A program made the position numbers and the translations under genes. From the NCBI GenBank assembly GCA_046154545.1, contig JBJXGC010000066.1:1-12902 (forward strand): DNA of 12,902 nt, given 5' to 3'. This DNA comes from JBJXGC01 sp046154545 (GTDB taxonomy: Bacteria > Chloroflexota > Dehalococcoidia > Tepidiformales > Tepidiformaceae). Shown here piece after piece: positions 6,321 through 12,363 of this stretch; position 1 is the stretch's first letter, and each line of letters opens with the position of its first letter. A model generated the notes under the pieces. That model worked only from the letters and a program-made list of their open reading frames with translations, did no database searches and had not been told where the DNA came from.

Positions 6321-7190
6321 TCAGGCCGGCGGCCGGATAGGCGTCCCCAGCTCGCCGACGACCTCCCCCTGGACTGCGAACAGGCGCTCCGAGTAGCGCG
6401 GCGTCGTGCCGCCCGCCGCCGCGAAACCTCCATCGACCACGACCGTCTGGCCGGTGACGAAGCTGGAAGCATCGCTGGCGAGGAAGAGCAGTGCCCCACC
6501 GAGTTCGTCCGGGAGGCCGCGGCGGCCCATCGGCGCCGAGTTCGAGTAGCGCTCGTTGAATTCGGGGATGGCGAAGTACGGGTCCGTCATCTCCGAGGGG
6601 AACCAGCCGGGGCAGAGGCAGTTCACCCGCACGCCGCGGTCGGCCCAGCTCACGCCGAGGTTGCGGGTCAGGTTCACGACCGCCCCCTTCGAGGCCTGGT
6701 AGGCGGCAGCGATGTTTTGCGAACCAGTCAGCCCCAGGATCGAGGCGACGTTGATGATCGCTCCGCCCTTGCCATCGGCCAACTGGCGCTGCGCCACCTC
6801 GCGGCAGCACCAGTAGAGCCCGTTCAGGTTGACGCCGACCGTCTGTAGCCAAAGGTCGTCGGGAATGCGCTCGGGGAAGATGCCCGAGTCGGCCGCCACC
6901 CCGGCGTTGTTTACAAGGATATCCACCCGCCCGAAGCGCTCCCACGCGGCGCTCACCATGGTCGCGACACTGGCCGAAGAGGAGACGTCGCACTCCTGGA
7001 CAAAGACCGTGTGTCCCGCTGCCTTCATGTCAGCTGCCACCTGCTCCAGGCGGTCGGCTCGCCGGGCCGTGAGCACAACGTTGGCGCCCGCTTCAGCGAG
7101 GACCCGCGCAAACGTGACGCCGAGGCCGGACGAGGCGCCCGTGACGATGGCCGTGCGGCCGGTGACGAGGAACTGGTCGGTGATGCTCAT
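6321..7190 (-). CDS. Short-chain dehydrogenase/reductase (classical SDR)
   Basis: NAD(P)(H)-dependent oxidoreductase of the classical SDR family, 289 residues, cytoplasmic. Visible: nucleotide-binding TGASSGLG (17-24), TARR at 41-44 (basic residues after strand 2 suggest NADP(H) preference), D68-V69, NNAG (94-97), and the catalytic set N121, S150, Y164 and K168 (YQASK), then VDGGF (252-256). The fold normally ends about there; this protein has a further 30-residue tail (GGTTPRYSERL...). ATG 7190 is preferred over an upstream in-frame ATG at 7223 because GGAG stands 9 nt before it and the family N terminus starts there. It is convergent with the kinase and divergent from the serine hydrolase (146-bp gap). 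Substrate is not recognisable; gluconate-dehydrogenase-like and 3-oxoacyl-reductase-like annotations would both be guesses. Confidence 0.92.
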   Translation of the reverse strand: MSITDQFLVTGRTAIVTGASSGLGVTFARVLAEAGANVVLTARRADRLEQVAADMKAAGHTVFVQECDVSSSASVATMVSAAWERFGRVDILVNNAGVAADSGIFPERIPDDLWLQTVGVNLNGLYWCCREVAQRQLADGKGGAIINVASILGLTGSQNIAAAYQASKGAVVNLTRNLGVSWADRGVRVNCLCPGWFPSEMTDPYFAIPEFNERYSNSAPMGRRGLPDELGGALLFLASDASSFVTGQTVVVDGGFAAAGGTTPRYSERLFAVQGEVVGELGTPIRPPA

Positions 7191-7300
7191 GGCAGTTGCT
7201 CCGTGCGTGAATCGGCGCACCATACGCCAGCCGGCGAGGGAGCGCTTCGACGCGAACCGGCGTCATCGATCCGCTCCGGGCTGACTCGCGGCCATGGGCG

Positions 7301-7306
7301 TAGAAT
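7301..7306 (+). promoter_or_regulatory. Possible -10 box of the serine hydrolase gene
   Basis: TAGAAT (5/6) 30 bp upstream of ATG 7337; the predicted start near 7313 gives a leader of about 24 nt carrying the GGAGGA ribosome site. CTGACT at 7281 is too close (14 bp) to be a standard -35. The same hexamer is used before the antitoxin gene. For the divergent SDR only a weak TATGGT (minus strand, near 7225) is seen. Confidence 0.4.
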
Positions 7307-7336
7307 CCGCGCCCACACGGATCAGCGGAGGAAGCA

Positions 7337-8596
7337 ATGTCCACCATCGCCGGGATGTCTACCGACCGTCTCAAGCGCATCGACGCGCTCGTCGATGAAC
7401 GCTACCTCAAGAGCGGGCGCTACGCCGGCACGCTGACCCTCGTCTCGCGGAAGGGCGAAGTCGCTCACTGCTCCGCCCAGGGGCTGATGGACGCCGAACG
7501 CGGCAAGCCCGTGCGCGAGGACACGATCTTCCGCATCTACTCCATGTCGAAGCCGATCACCTCGGTCGCCCTGATGATGCTCTACGAAGAGGGCGCCTTC
7601 CAGATCGACGACCCTGTCCACAAGTTCATCCCCGCCTGGGAAAAGCTCGGCGTCTGGGTTGCGGGCGCCTGGCCGAACTTCGTCACGAAGGCGCCGGAGC
7701 GGCCGATGAGCATGCGCGACGTGCTCTCCCACCAGAGCGGCCTCACCTACGGCTTCCAGGTGCGCAACTCGGTCGATGCCGCCTACCGCGAGCTCGGCGT
7801 GATGGAGCGGGGCGGCCCCAGCGTCCTCGGTCCCGCCCGCGAGGCCCGCCCCGGCGCGGAGGAAGAGACGCTCGCCACGAGCATCGACAAGCTCGCGAAG
7901 CTGCCCCTCCTCTTCGCGCCCGGCACCGCCTGGAACTACTCTATCTCGACCGACGTCTGCGGCTACCTCGTGGAGGTGATCAGCGGCAAGCCGTTCGACG
8001 TCTACCTCCAGGAGCGCATCTTCGGGCCGCTGGGCATGGTGGATTCCGGCTTCAGCGTCCCCGACCCGAAGCTCGACCGCTTTGCCGCCTGCTACGCCGC
8101 CGCCCCCGGCGACAGGCGCGTGCTCCAGGACGACCCCGAGACCAGCCTCTACCGCAAGCATCCGAAGCTCTTCAGCGGCGGCGGCGGCCTCGTATCGACC
8201 GCGGGGGACTACCTCCGCTTCTGCCGGATGCTGCTCAACGGCGGCGAACTCGACGGCGCCCGCCTGCTCTCCCGCAAGACGATCGAGCTGATGACGCTCA
8301 ACCACCTCGCCGGCGGACACGACCTCGCCGCCCTCGCGCCGCCAGGCCAATTCAGCGAAGCGGCGACGAACGGCACCGGCTTCGGCCTCGGCTTCTCGGT
8401 GCTCCTGGACCAACGCCTGGCCCAGATCAGCGGCTCGCCCGGGCAGTACGCCTGGGGCGGCGCAGCCAGCACCGCCTTCTGGATAGACCCCCGCGAAGAC
8501 CTCATCGTCATCTTCATGACGCAGCTCCTGCCCTCGAGCACCTACCCCATCCGGCGCGAGCTGCAAACGTTGGTGAACGCAGCGATCGTAGACTGA
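7337..8596 (+). CDS. Serine hydrolase of the class C beta-lactamase / EstB family
   Basis: Penicillin-binding-protein-fold serine hydrolase, 419 residues. The three active-site elements are present in order: S69-M-S-K72 (SxxK, in FRIYSMSKPIT), Y201-S-I (in WNYSIST, the YxN/YxS element), and WGGAAST (373-379) in place of the KTG/HxG triad, as in EstB-like esterases. SHQSGLTYG (131-139) is a family landmark. No signal peptide or membrane anchor is visible, so it is probably a cytoplasmic esterase or amide hydrolase rather than a resistance beta-lactamase or cell-wall enzyme. ATG 7337 has GGAGGA 5 nt upstream; an internal ATG at residue 7 is a weaker alternative. It stands alone, divergent from the SDR gene and convergent with the tRNA-Gln gene. 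Substrate unknown. Confidence 0.92.
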   Translation: MSTIAGMSTDRLKRIDALVDERYLKSGRYAGTLTLVSRKGEVAHCSAQGLMDAERGKPVREDTIFRIYSMSKPITSVALMMLYEEGAFQIDDPVHKFIPAWEKLGVWVAGAWPNFVTKAPERPMSMRDVLSHQSGLTYGFQVRNSVDAAYRELGVMERGGPSVLGPAREARPGAEEETLATSIDKLAKLPLLFAPGTAWNYSISTDVCGYLVEVISGKPFDVYLQERIFGPLGMVDSGFSVPDPKLDRFAACYAAAPGDRRVLQDDPETSLYRKHPKLFSGGGGLVSTAGDYLRFCRMLLNGGELDGARLLSRKTIELMTLNHLAGGHDLAALAPPGQFSEAATNGTGFGLGFSVLLDQRLAQISGSPGQYAWGGAASTAFWIDPREDLIVIFMTQLLPSSTYPIRRELQTLVNAAIVD

Positions 8597-8620
8597 CGGC
8601 TAAGGGGCGTTGAGGGGGTT

Positions 8621-8694
8621 TGGCTGGGGACGAAGGAGTCGAACCCTCACATACAGATCCAGAATCTGCTGTCCTACCATTAGACGAGTCCCCA
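8621..8694 (-). tRNA. tRNA-Gln (anticodon CUG, CCA encoded)
   Basis: The minus strand folds as a complete cloverleaf of 71 nt plus encoded CCA (8623-8621): acceptor TGGGGAC/GTCCCCA, D arm GTC...GAC with GG in the loop, anticodon stem GCAGA/TCTGT with loop TTCTGGA, variable ATGT, and T arm GAGGG-TTCGACT-CCTTC. The anticodon CTG (8662-8660) reads CAG, glutamine. The U1-A72 first pair and UGGGG 5' end are characteristic of tRNA-Gln. Discriminator is G. No terminator is seen before the convergent serine hydrolase end. Confidence 0.96.
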
Positions 8695-8712
8695 GCGTGG
8701 ACAACGGCATCC

Positions 8713-8742
8713 AGAATACCACGCGGCCCGGTGAGGCTCCAA
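8713..8742 (-). promoter_or_regulatory. Likely tRNA-Gln promoter
   Basis: Minus strand TTGGAG (8742-8737), 18-bp spacer, TATTCT (8718-8713). The predicted start near 8706 would leave a 5' leader of about 12 nt for RNase P removal, which is normal. Box matches are modest (3/6 and 4/6). Confidence 0.35.
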
Positions 8743-8757
8743 GGGGGCTTCGCCTTA

Positions 8758-8766
8758 TGGTAGAAT
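8758..8766 (+). promoter_or_regulatory. Extended -10 promoter of the toxin-antitoxin operon
   Basis: TGgTAGAAT: a TGn extension directly before TAGAAT (8761-8766). The last base of the -10 is 7 nt before the ATG at 8774, so the expected transcription start coincides with the start codon, and no Shine-Dalgarno sequence precedes it. A leaderless mRNA is predicted. Confidence 0.5.
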
Positions 8767-8773
8767 CGAGCCC

Positions 8774-9010
8774 ATGAGCACCGCCGAACGGCTCTACGAC
8801 GAGGCCATGCAGCTCCCTGAGCAAGATCGCGTCCACCTGGCGGAACGGCTGCTCGATTCGGTCGAGCCCGAATTCTCGCCGGAGTTCATCGCCCAGATTC
8901 ACGCTAGAGATGAAGAAATGAACCGCGGTGATGAAACCGTGGGATGGGCCGAGATCCGGGACGAGTGGCAGGCGAAGTTGAAGGCGCGTGCGGCGAGCCA
9001 CCTGGCATAA
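8774..9010 (+). CDS. Type II antitoxin, addiction module family (TIGR02574/PF09720-like)
   Basis: A 78-residue acidic, helical protein recognisable as the small antitoxin of RelE/ParE-type addiction modules: it opens with LYDEAMQLPEQDRVHLAERLLDSVE (7-31), the family's LPxxeRxxLaxxLLxSl motif, and ends with the toxin-wrapping segment VGWAEIRDEWQAKL. It should neutralise the downstream toxin and may repress the operon with it, although this family often lacks a clear DNA-binding domain and none is visible here. The 3' end overlaps the toxin start by 23 bp, giving coupled translation. Translation probably starts from a leaderless transcript. The module sits between tRNA-Gln and gltX, with base composition like its neighbours. 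Confidence 0.9.
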   Translation: MSTAERLYDEAMQLPEQDRVHLAERLLDSVEPEFSPEFIAQIHARDEEMNRGDETVGWAEIRDEWQAKLKARAASHLA

Positions 9011-9281
9011 GCAGGCGAAGGCCGAGGCCGACGACGCGTTTTCCTGGCACCTCGACCGGAGCCCAGGAACGGCAGCTGCCTTCATGGCGGCTGTGGATTC
9101 GGCAATGGCGACGCTTCGCAGTCATCCGCAAGCGGGTGCACGGATCGCCGGTGATATCCGCCGGTTTCATGTCCCGGGATACCCGTTCATCGTGGTCTAC
9201 CGCCAGACGGCTCGCGGTATCCGCGTGCTCGCGTTCGCCAACACCAGCCGGCACCCAGGCTTCTGGACCGGCCGTCGCTAA
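8988..9281 (+). CDS. Type II toxin, RelE/ParE family
   Basis: A 97-residue RelE/ParE-superfamily toxin. The N-terminal helices follow the family pattern (WHKQAKAEADDAFSWHLDRSP, an AkaEaxeAxxWY-like start), with the central RRFHVPGYPFIVVYR (58-72) and the terminal VLAFANTSRHPGFWTGRR (80-97), closely resembling ParE-like proteins paired with TIGR02574 antitoxins. Whether it cleaves ribosomal mRNA or targets gyrase cannot be decided from the motif. GTG 8988 lies inside the antitoxin gene (23-bp overlap) with a weak GAAGG just upstream, so translation likely depends on the antitoxin reading. The stop is only 5 bp from the convergent gltX stop. The frame is intact. Confidence 0.9.
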   Translation: MRRATWHKQAKAEADDAFSWHLDRSPGTAAAFMAAVDSAMATLRSHPQAGARIAGDIRRFHVPGYPFIVVYRQTARGIRVLAFANTSRHPGFWTGRR

Positions 9282-9286
9282 ACGTC

Positions 9287-10753
9287 CTACCCCGCCTTCG
9301 CCCGCGCCACCCGCAGCCGGTGCAATGAACGCTCCCTCCCCAGGATGGCCATTGAGTCGAACAACGGCAGGCCCTGGGCCGAGCCTTCGACCGCCACATA
9401 GAGAACCGAGACGAATTTCCGAAGCTTCTGCCCCAGCGTCGCTTCGAGTCCCCGGATAACGGCCTCGATCGCCTCCCGGTCCCAGCCGCTCTCACTGATG
9501 GCGTCGAGTGCCACCAGCGCAGCATCGAGGATGGGCACCGCGACCGCCGGGTCGCCACCGATCTTCTCGGCGAGGCTGGCGACGGCGTACTCCGGCGCCT
9601 CAGCCCCGGCGAAGAATTCGAGGGATGGCCCGATCGCTGCCAGCGTGGCGGTTCGCTCGCGAAGGAGCGGCGCTGCGGCCATCAGCACCCCTGGTTCCAG
9701 GCGATCGTAGACATCCTGAGGCAGCGTCCGCACCGCCCAGGTTTCGACGGTCTTCAGCCACTCCGCCTCGTGCAGCTCGCGGATGTATTGCCCGTTCAGG
9801 TAGTCCAGCCGTTCGATGTCGAACACCGCCGGGTTCGGCACTACCCGCTCAAGGGTGAAGTGAGCCAGCAAATCATCGCGGCGGATGATCGTCGTCTTAT
9901 CGTCCAGCGACCACCCAAGGAGCACCAGGAAGTTCAGCATCGCCTCGGGCAGGTACCCCTTCTCGCGGTAGTCGAGCAGGGCCGTATCGCCCGAGCGCTT
10001 GCTCAGCTTCTTCCGGTCGGGGCCAACGATGAGCGGGAGATGGGCGAACTTCGTCGGCTCGAGGCCAAGGGCCTCATAGACCTGGAGGTGCTTCGGCGCG
10101 CTCGAAATCCACTCTTCGCCGCGGATGGCGTGCGTGATCAGCATCTCCGTGTCGTCCACGATCAGGGCGAGGTGGTAGGTGGGGAACCCGTCCGACTTGA
10201 GCGCCACGAAGTCGTCCTGGAGGGCGTTCTCGAAGACCACCTTCCCCCGGATGATGTCGTCGAGCACCGTCTGCCCTTCGCGCTTCATCCTGAAGCGGAC
10301 AACGAAGCGCTCCGACTGTGAGCGGCGTTCTGACTCGCCAGCCGGGACTGCGCGGCACAGCCCGTCGTAGCCGGGCGGCTTCTTCGCCGCCGCCTGGGAT
10401 GCACGCACCGCATCCAGCCGTTCGGCCGTGCAGAAGCAACGGTAGGCCTTCCCCTCGCTGATCAGCCGGTTGGCGGCCGTCTGGTAGAGCTCGATCCGTT
10501 CGGACTGCACGTACGGCGCGTGCGGCCCACCAACGTCCGGGCCTTCGTCCCAATCGATCCCCAGCCAGCGGAGGCTCTGGTAGATAGCCTCGACCGACCT
10601 CGGCTCAAGACGGTTTTGGTCGGTGTCTTCGATGCGCAGGAGGAACTTCCCGCCGTTCGTCCGGGCCATGGCCCAGGCGAAAATGGCCGTACGGATGTTG
10701 CCGACGTGCGGGTCACCGGTGGGGCTGGGCGCGTAACGCGTGCGGACGGTCAT
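9287..10753 (-). CDS. gltX: Glutamyl-tRNA synthetase
   Basis: Class I aminoacyl-tRNA synthetase charging tRNA with glutamate, 488 residues (normal). Visible: the HIGH element in APSPTGDPHVGN (8-19), LLRIEDTDQNR (38-48), a zinc-site-like C107-F-C109...C133, EEWISSAPKHLQVYEALG (213-230), and the KMSKS element as KKLSKRSG (248-255), then the helical anticodon-binding domain. ATG 10753 overlaps the rluA-family stop as ATGA, so it is translationally coupled as the last gene of lspA-rluA-gltX. A tRNA-Gln gene lies 593 bp beyond its end. If this lineage lacks GlnRS, this enzyme may also misacylate tRNA-Gln for GatCAB transamidation; the sequence alone does not show discriminating versus non-discriminating specificity. 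Confidence 0.97.
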   Translation of the reverse strand: MTVRTRYAPSPTGDPHVGNIRTAIFAWAMARTNGGKFLLRIEDTDQNRLEPRSVEAIYQSLRWLGIDWDEGPDVGGPHAPYVQSERIELYQTAANRLISEGKAYRCFCTAERLDAVRASQAAAKKPPGYDGLCRAVPAGESERRSQSERFVVRFRMKREGQTVLDDIIRGKVVFENALQDDFVALKSDGFPTYHLALIVDDTEMLITHAIRGEEWISSAPKHLQVYEALGLEPTKFAHLPLIVGPDRKKLSKRSGDTALLDYREKGYLPEAMLNFLVLLGWSLDDKTTIIRRDDLLAHFTLERVVPNPAVFDIERLDYLNGQYIRELHEAEWLKTVETWAVRTLPQDVYDRLEPGVLMAAAPLLRERTATLAAIGPSLEFFAGAEAPEYAVASLAEKIGGDPAVAVPILDAALVALDAISESGWDREAIEAVIRGLEATLGQKLRKFVSVLYVAVEGSAQGLPLFDSMAILGRERSLHRLRVARAKAG

Positions 10754-11766
10754 GTGATCAGGTCTGCACTCTCAATGGTGGCGATCGGCCCCGGGCAACG
10801 CTCCGGTGGGGCCGCCGCAGCGTACTCAGAGGCTAGCGAATCCAGGCCGATCGCGCGAATGGCGGCCTCCATATCAGCCGGGACCGGCGCCGTGATCGTG
10901 ACCGTGCCACCGTCCGGGTGGGGGACGGTGAGCCGGTAGGCATGGAGCAGCTGCCGGCCCCCGGGGTCCACGGCCGTACGCCTGCCGTAGACACGGTCAC
11001 GGGCCACGGGGCAGTGAATCGCCGCGAGGTGGACGCGGATCTGGTGCGTCCGGCCGGTCTCCGGGCGGACGAGCAGCAGGGACTGGTCGCGGTCCCCGCC
11101 GAGGACTTCATACCCCGTGCGGGAGGCCCGGCCGTGCTTCACAAGCGCCATGCGCGTGCGGTCCCCGGGGTGGCGGGCGATGGCGGCGTCGATGATCGCG
11201 CGCTCTTTGCCTGGCACGCCGTCCACGACCGCGAGGTAGGTCTTGGCCGTCTCCCGCGCCTCGAAGCTGCGGCCGAGGGCAGCCTGGGCCTCGGGCGTCT
11301 TCGCGAGGAGGAGCACGCCCGTCGTGTCTTTGTCGAGGCGGTGGACGACCCCCGGGCGTTCGGCGTCGAAGCGGCCGGCTAGCTCTGGCAGGCGGGCCGC
11401 GAACCAGCCGATGACGCTCGGCCCCGTGTCGCCCGGGGCGCCATGGACGGCCAGGCCCGCGGGCTTATCGACCGCCAGCACAGCGTCGTCCTCATAGAGC
11501 ACCGGCAGGTCGAAATCGACATCAGCCGGCGCCGCCAGCTCGCGTTCCGGCTCCTCCACGAGCAGGACATCCCCCGCATCGACCTGGACGGACTTCCGCA
11601 CGGGATCGCCGTTCACGAAGACATGCCCATCGGCGATCAGCCGCTGCACTCGCGCCCGGCTCACTCCCGGCAGCGCATCCGCCAGGACGGCATCGACCCG
11701 GCCGGACCGGGCCGCTACGAGTTCGCGGGGGGACTCTCCTCGGGCCGTTCGTGCAACATCGTCCAT
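10750..11766 (-). CDS. RluA/RluD-family 23S rRNA (or tRNA) pseudouridine synthase
   Basis: Isomerises specific uridines to pseudouridine in structured RNA. 338 residues: an S4 RNA-binding domain (about 22-75, VSRARVQRLIADGHVFVNG) followed by the synthase domain with LAVDKPAGLAVHG (97-109) and the catalytic motif HRLDKDTTG (142-150, catalytic D145), then RPETGRTHQIRVHLA. The S4 + catalytic layout is that of RluD, and the lspA neighbour is the common RluD context, but the exact target position cannot be read from the sequence. A tail of about 25 residues extends past the usual end. ATG 11766 gives a 52-bp overlap with lspA; no alternative start lies between the lspA stop and the S4 domain, so the overlap appears real. 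Its stop overlaps gltX (ATGA). Confidence 0.93.
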   Translation of the reverse strand: MDDVARTARGESPRELVAARSGRVDAVLADALPGVSRARVQRLIADGHVFVNGDPVRKSVQVDAGDVLLVEEPERELAAPADVDFDLPVLYEDDAVLAVDKPAGLAVHGAPGDTGPSVIGWFAARLPELAGRFDAERPGVVHRLDKDTTGVLLLAKTPEAQAALGRSFEARETAKTYLAVVDGVPGKERAIIDAAIARHPGDRTRMALVKHGRASRTGYEVLGGDRDQSLLLVRPETGRTHQIRVHLAAIHCPVARDRVYGRRTAVDPGGRQLLHAYRLTVPHPDGGTVTITAPVPADMEAAIRAIGLDSLASEYAAAAPPERCPGPIATIESADLIT

Positions 11767-12233
11767 AACAACACCAACACACCGATCGTTATCGCCGAAT
11801 CGGCAACGTTGAAGGCCCAGAAATGGGGCACCTTGATGAAATCGACCACTTCCCCGTTCGAGACGCGGTCGATCAGATTACCGATGGCGCCGCCCAGCAT
11901 CAGCGCCAGGCCAAGCCGCATCAGCGGATGCGCGAAGCCGGGGTTGAACAGGTAAACGAGGATGGCCACCATCCCCACGACGCTCGTCACCGCCAGCAGG
12001 CCACCGGCCCCCTGGAAGAGCCCGAACGCGGCCCCGGTATTCACGATGTGGACGATCTTCACGACGCCCAGGTCGAGCGTCGCGTCGCCACGTTCGATCT
12101 CGGCGCGGATGACCCACTTCGTGAACTGGTCAAGGCCGACGATGACCGCCGCAAGAGCCAGGAACCAGGCGTCCTGCGGGCGTGCGACGATCCGCCACTG
12201 GCGGGTACGTCGCCGCGCTGTCGCCTCTTCCAC
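11715..12233 (-). CDS. lspA: Lipoprotein signal peptidase (signal peptidase II)
   Basis: Inner-membrane aspartyl protease that removes the signal peptide from diacylglyceryl-modified prolipoproteins. From GTG 12233 it is 172 residues, close to the family norm. Visible: first membrane helix (22-34) leading to DQFTK (35-39), NTGAAFG (65-71), further helices (about 78-96 and 104-118), catalytic D122 in GNLIDRVSNG, FNVAD with the second catalytic D145, and a last helix (146-160). The in-frame GTG 12287 would add 18 unrelated residues and has no ribosome site. I prefer GTG 12233 because an extended -10 sits 6 nt before it, predicting a leaderless mRNA. It heads the lspA-rluA-gltX operon and overlaps the next gene by 52 bp. 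Confidence 0.93.
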   Translation of the reverse strand: MEEATARRRTRQWRIVARPQDAWFLALAAVIVGLDQFTKWVIRAEIERGDATLDLGVVKIVHIVNTGAAFGLFQGAGGLLAVTSVVGMVAILVYLFNPGFAHPLMRLGLALMLGGAIGNLIDRVSNGEVVDFIKVPHFWAFNVADSAITIGVLVLLWTMLHERPEESPPANS

Positions 12234-12239
12234 CTCGCC

Positions 12240-12248
12240 AGCGTAGCA
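12240..12248 (-). promoter_or_regulatory. Extended -10 promoter of lspA-rluA-gltX
   Basis: Minus strand TGCTACGCT: a TGn extension plus TACGCT, ending 6 nt before GTG 12233, so transcription is expected to begin at or next to the start codon. No good -35 is visible, as is usual for extended -10 promoters. The identical 9-mer occurs on the other strand before the divergent molybdoenzyme gene. Confidence 0.4.
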
Positions 12249-12316
12249 CGGCGGCGCCCGCCAGGTCGTGAAAAGCGCCCTTACCACCCGTACCGTAGCC
12301 CCCTGTAACGCCCACC

Positions 12317-12325
12317 TGCTACGCT
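12317..12325 (+). promoter_or_regulatory. Extended -10 promoter of the sulfite-oxidase-like gene
   Basis: TGCTACGCT, with a predicted start near 12332 and a leader of about 32 nt that carries AGGAG (12352-12356), 7 nt before ATG 12364. Same 9-mer as the divergent lspA promoter. Confidence 0.4.
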
Positions 12326-12363
12326 TGCACTACCCCGGCATGAAGCTTTTCAGGAGAGACGAC

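Noticed and set aside
7322..8566. 414-codon minus-strand frame opposite the serine hydrolase
   Set aside because: Shadow frame rich in Ala/Gly/Glu/Val without motifs; the plus strand carries SxxK, YxS and WGG elements.
7337..8596. Reading the serine hydrolase as a resistance beta-lactamase
   Set aside because: There is no export signal, and the KTG element is replaced by WGG as in EstB-like esterases.
12233..12287. Upstream GTG (12287) as the lspA start
   Set aside because: It adds 18 residues unlike the family, lacks a ribosome site, and would place the start upstream of the extended -10 box.
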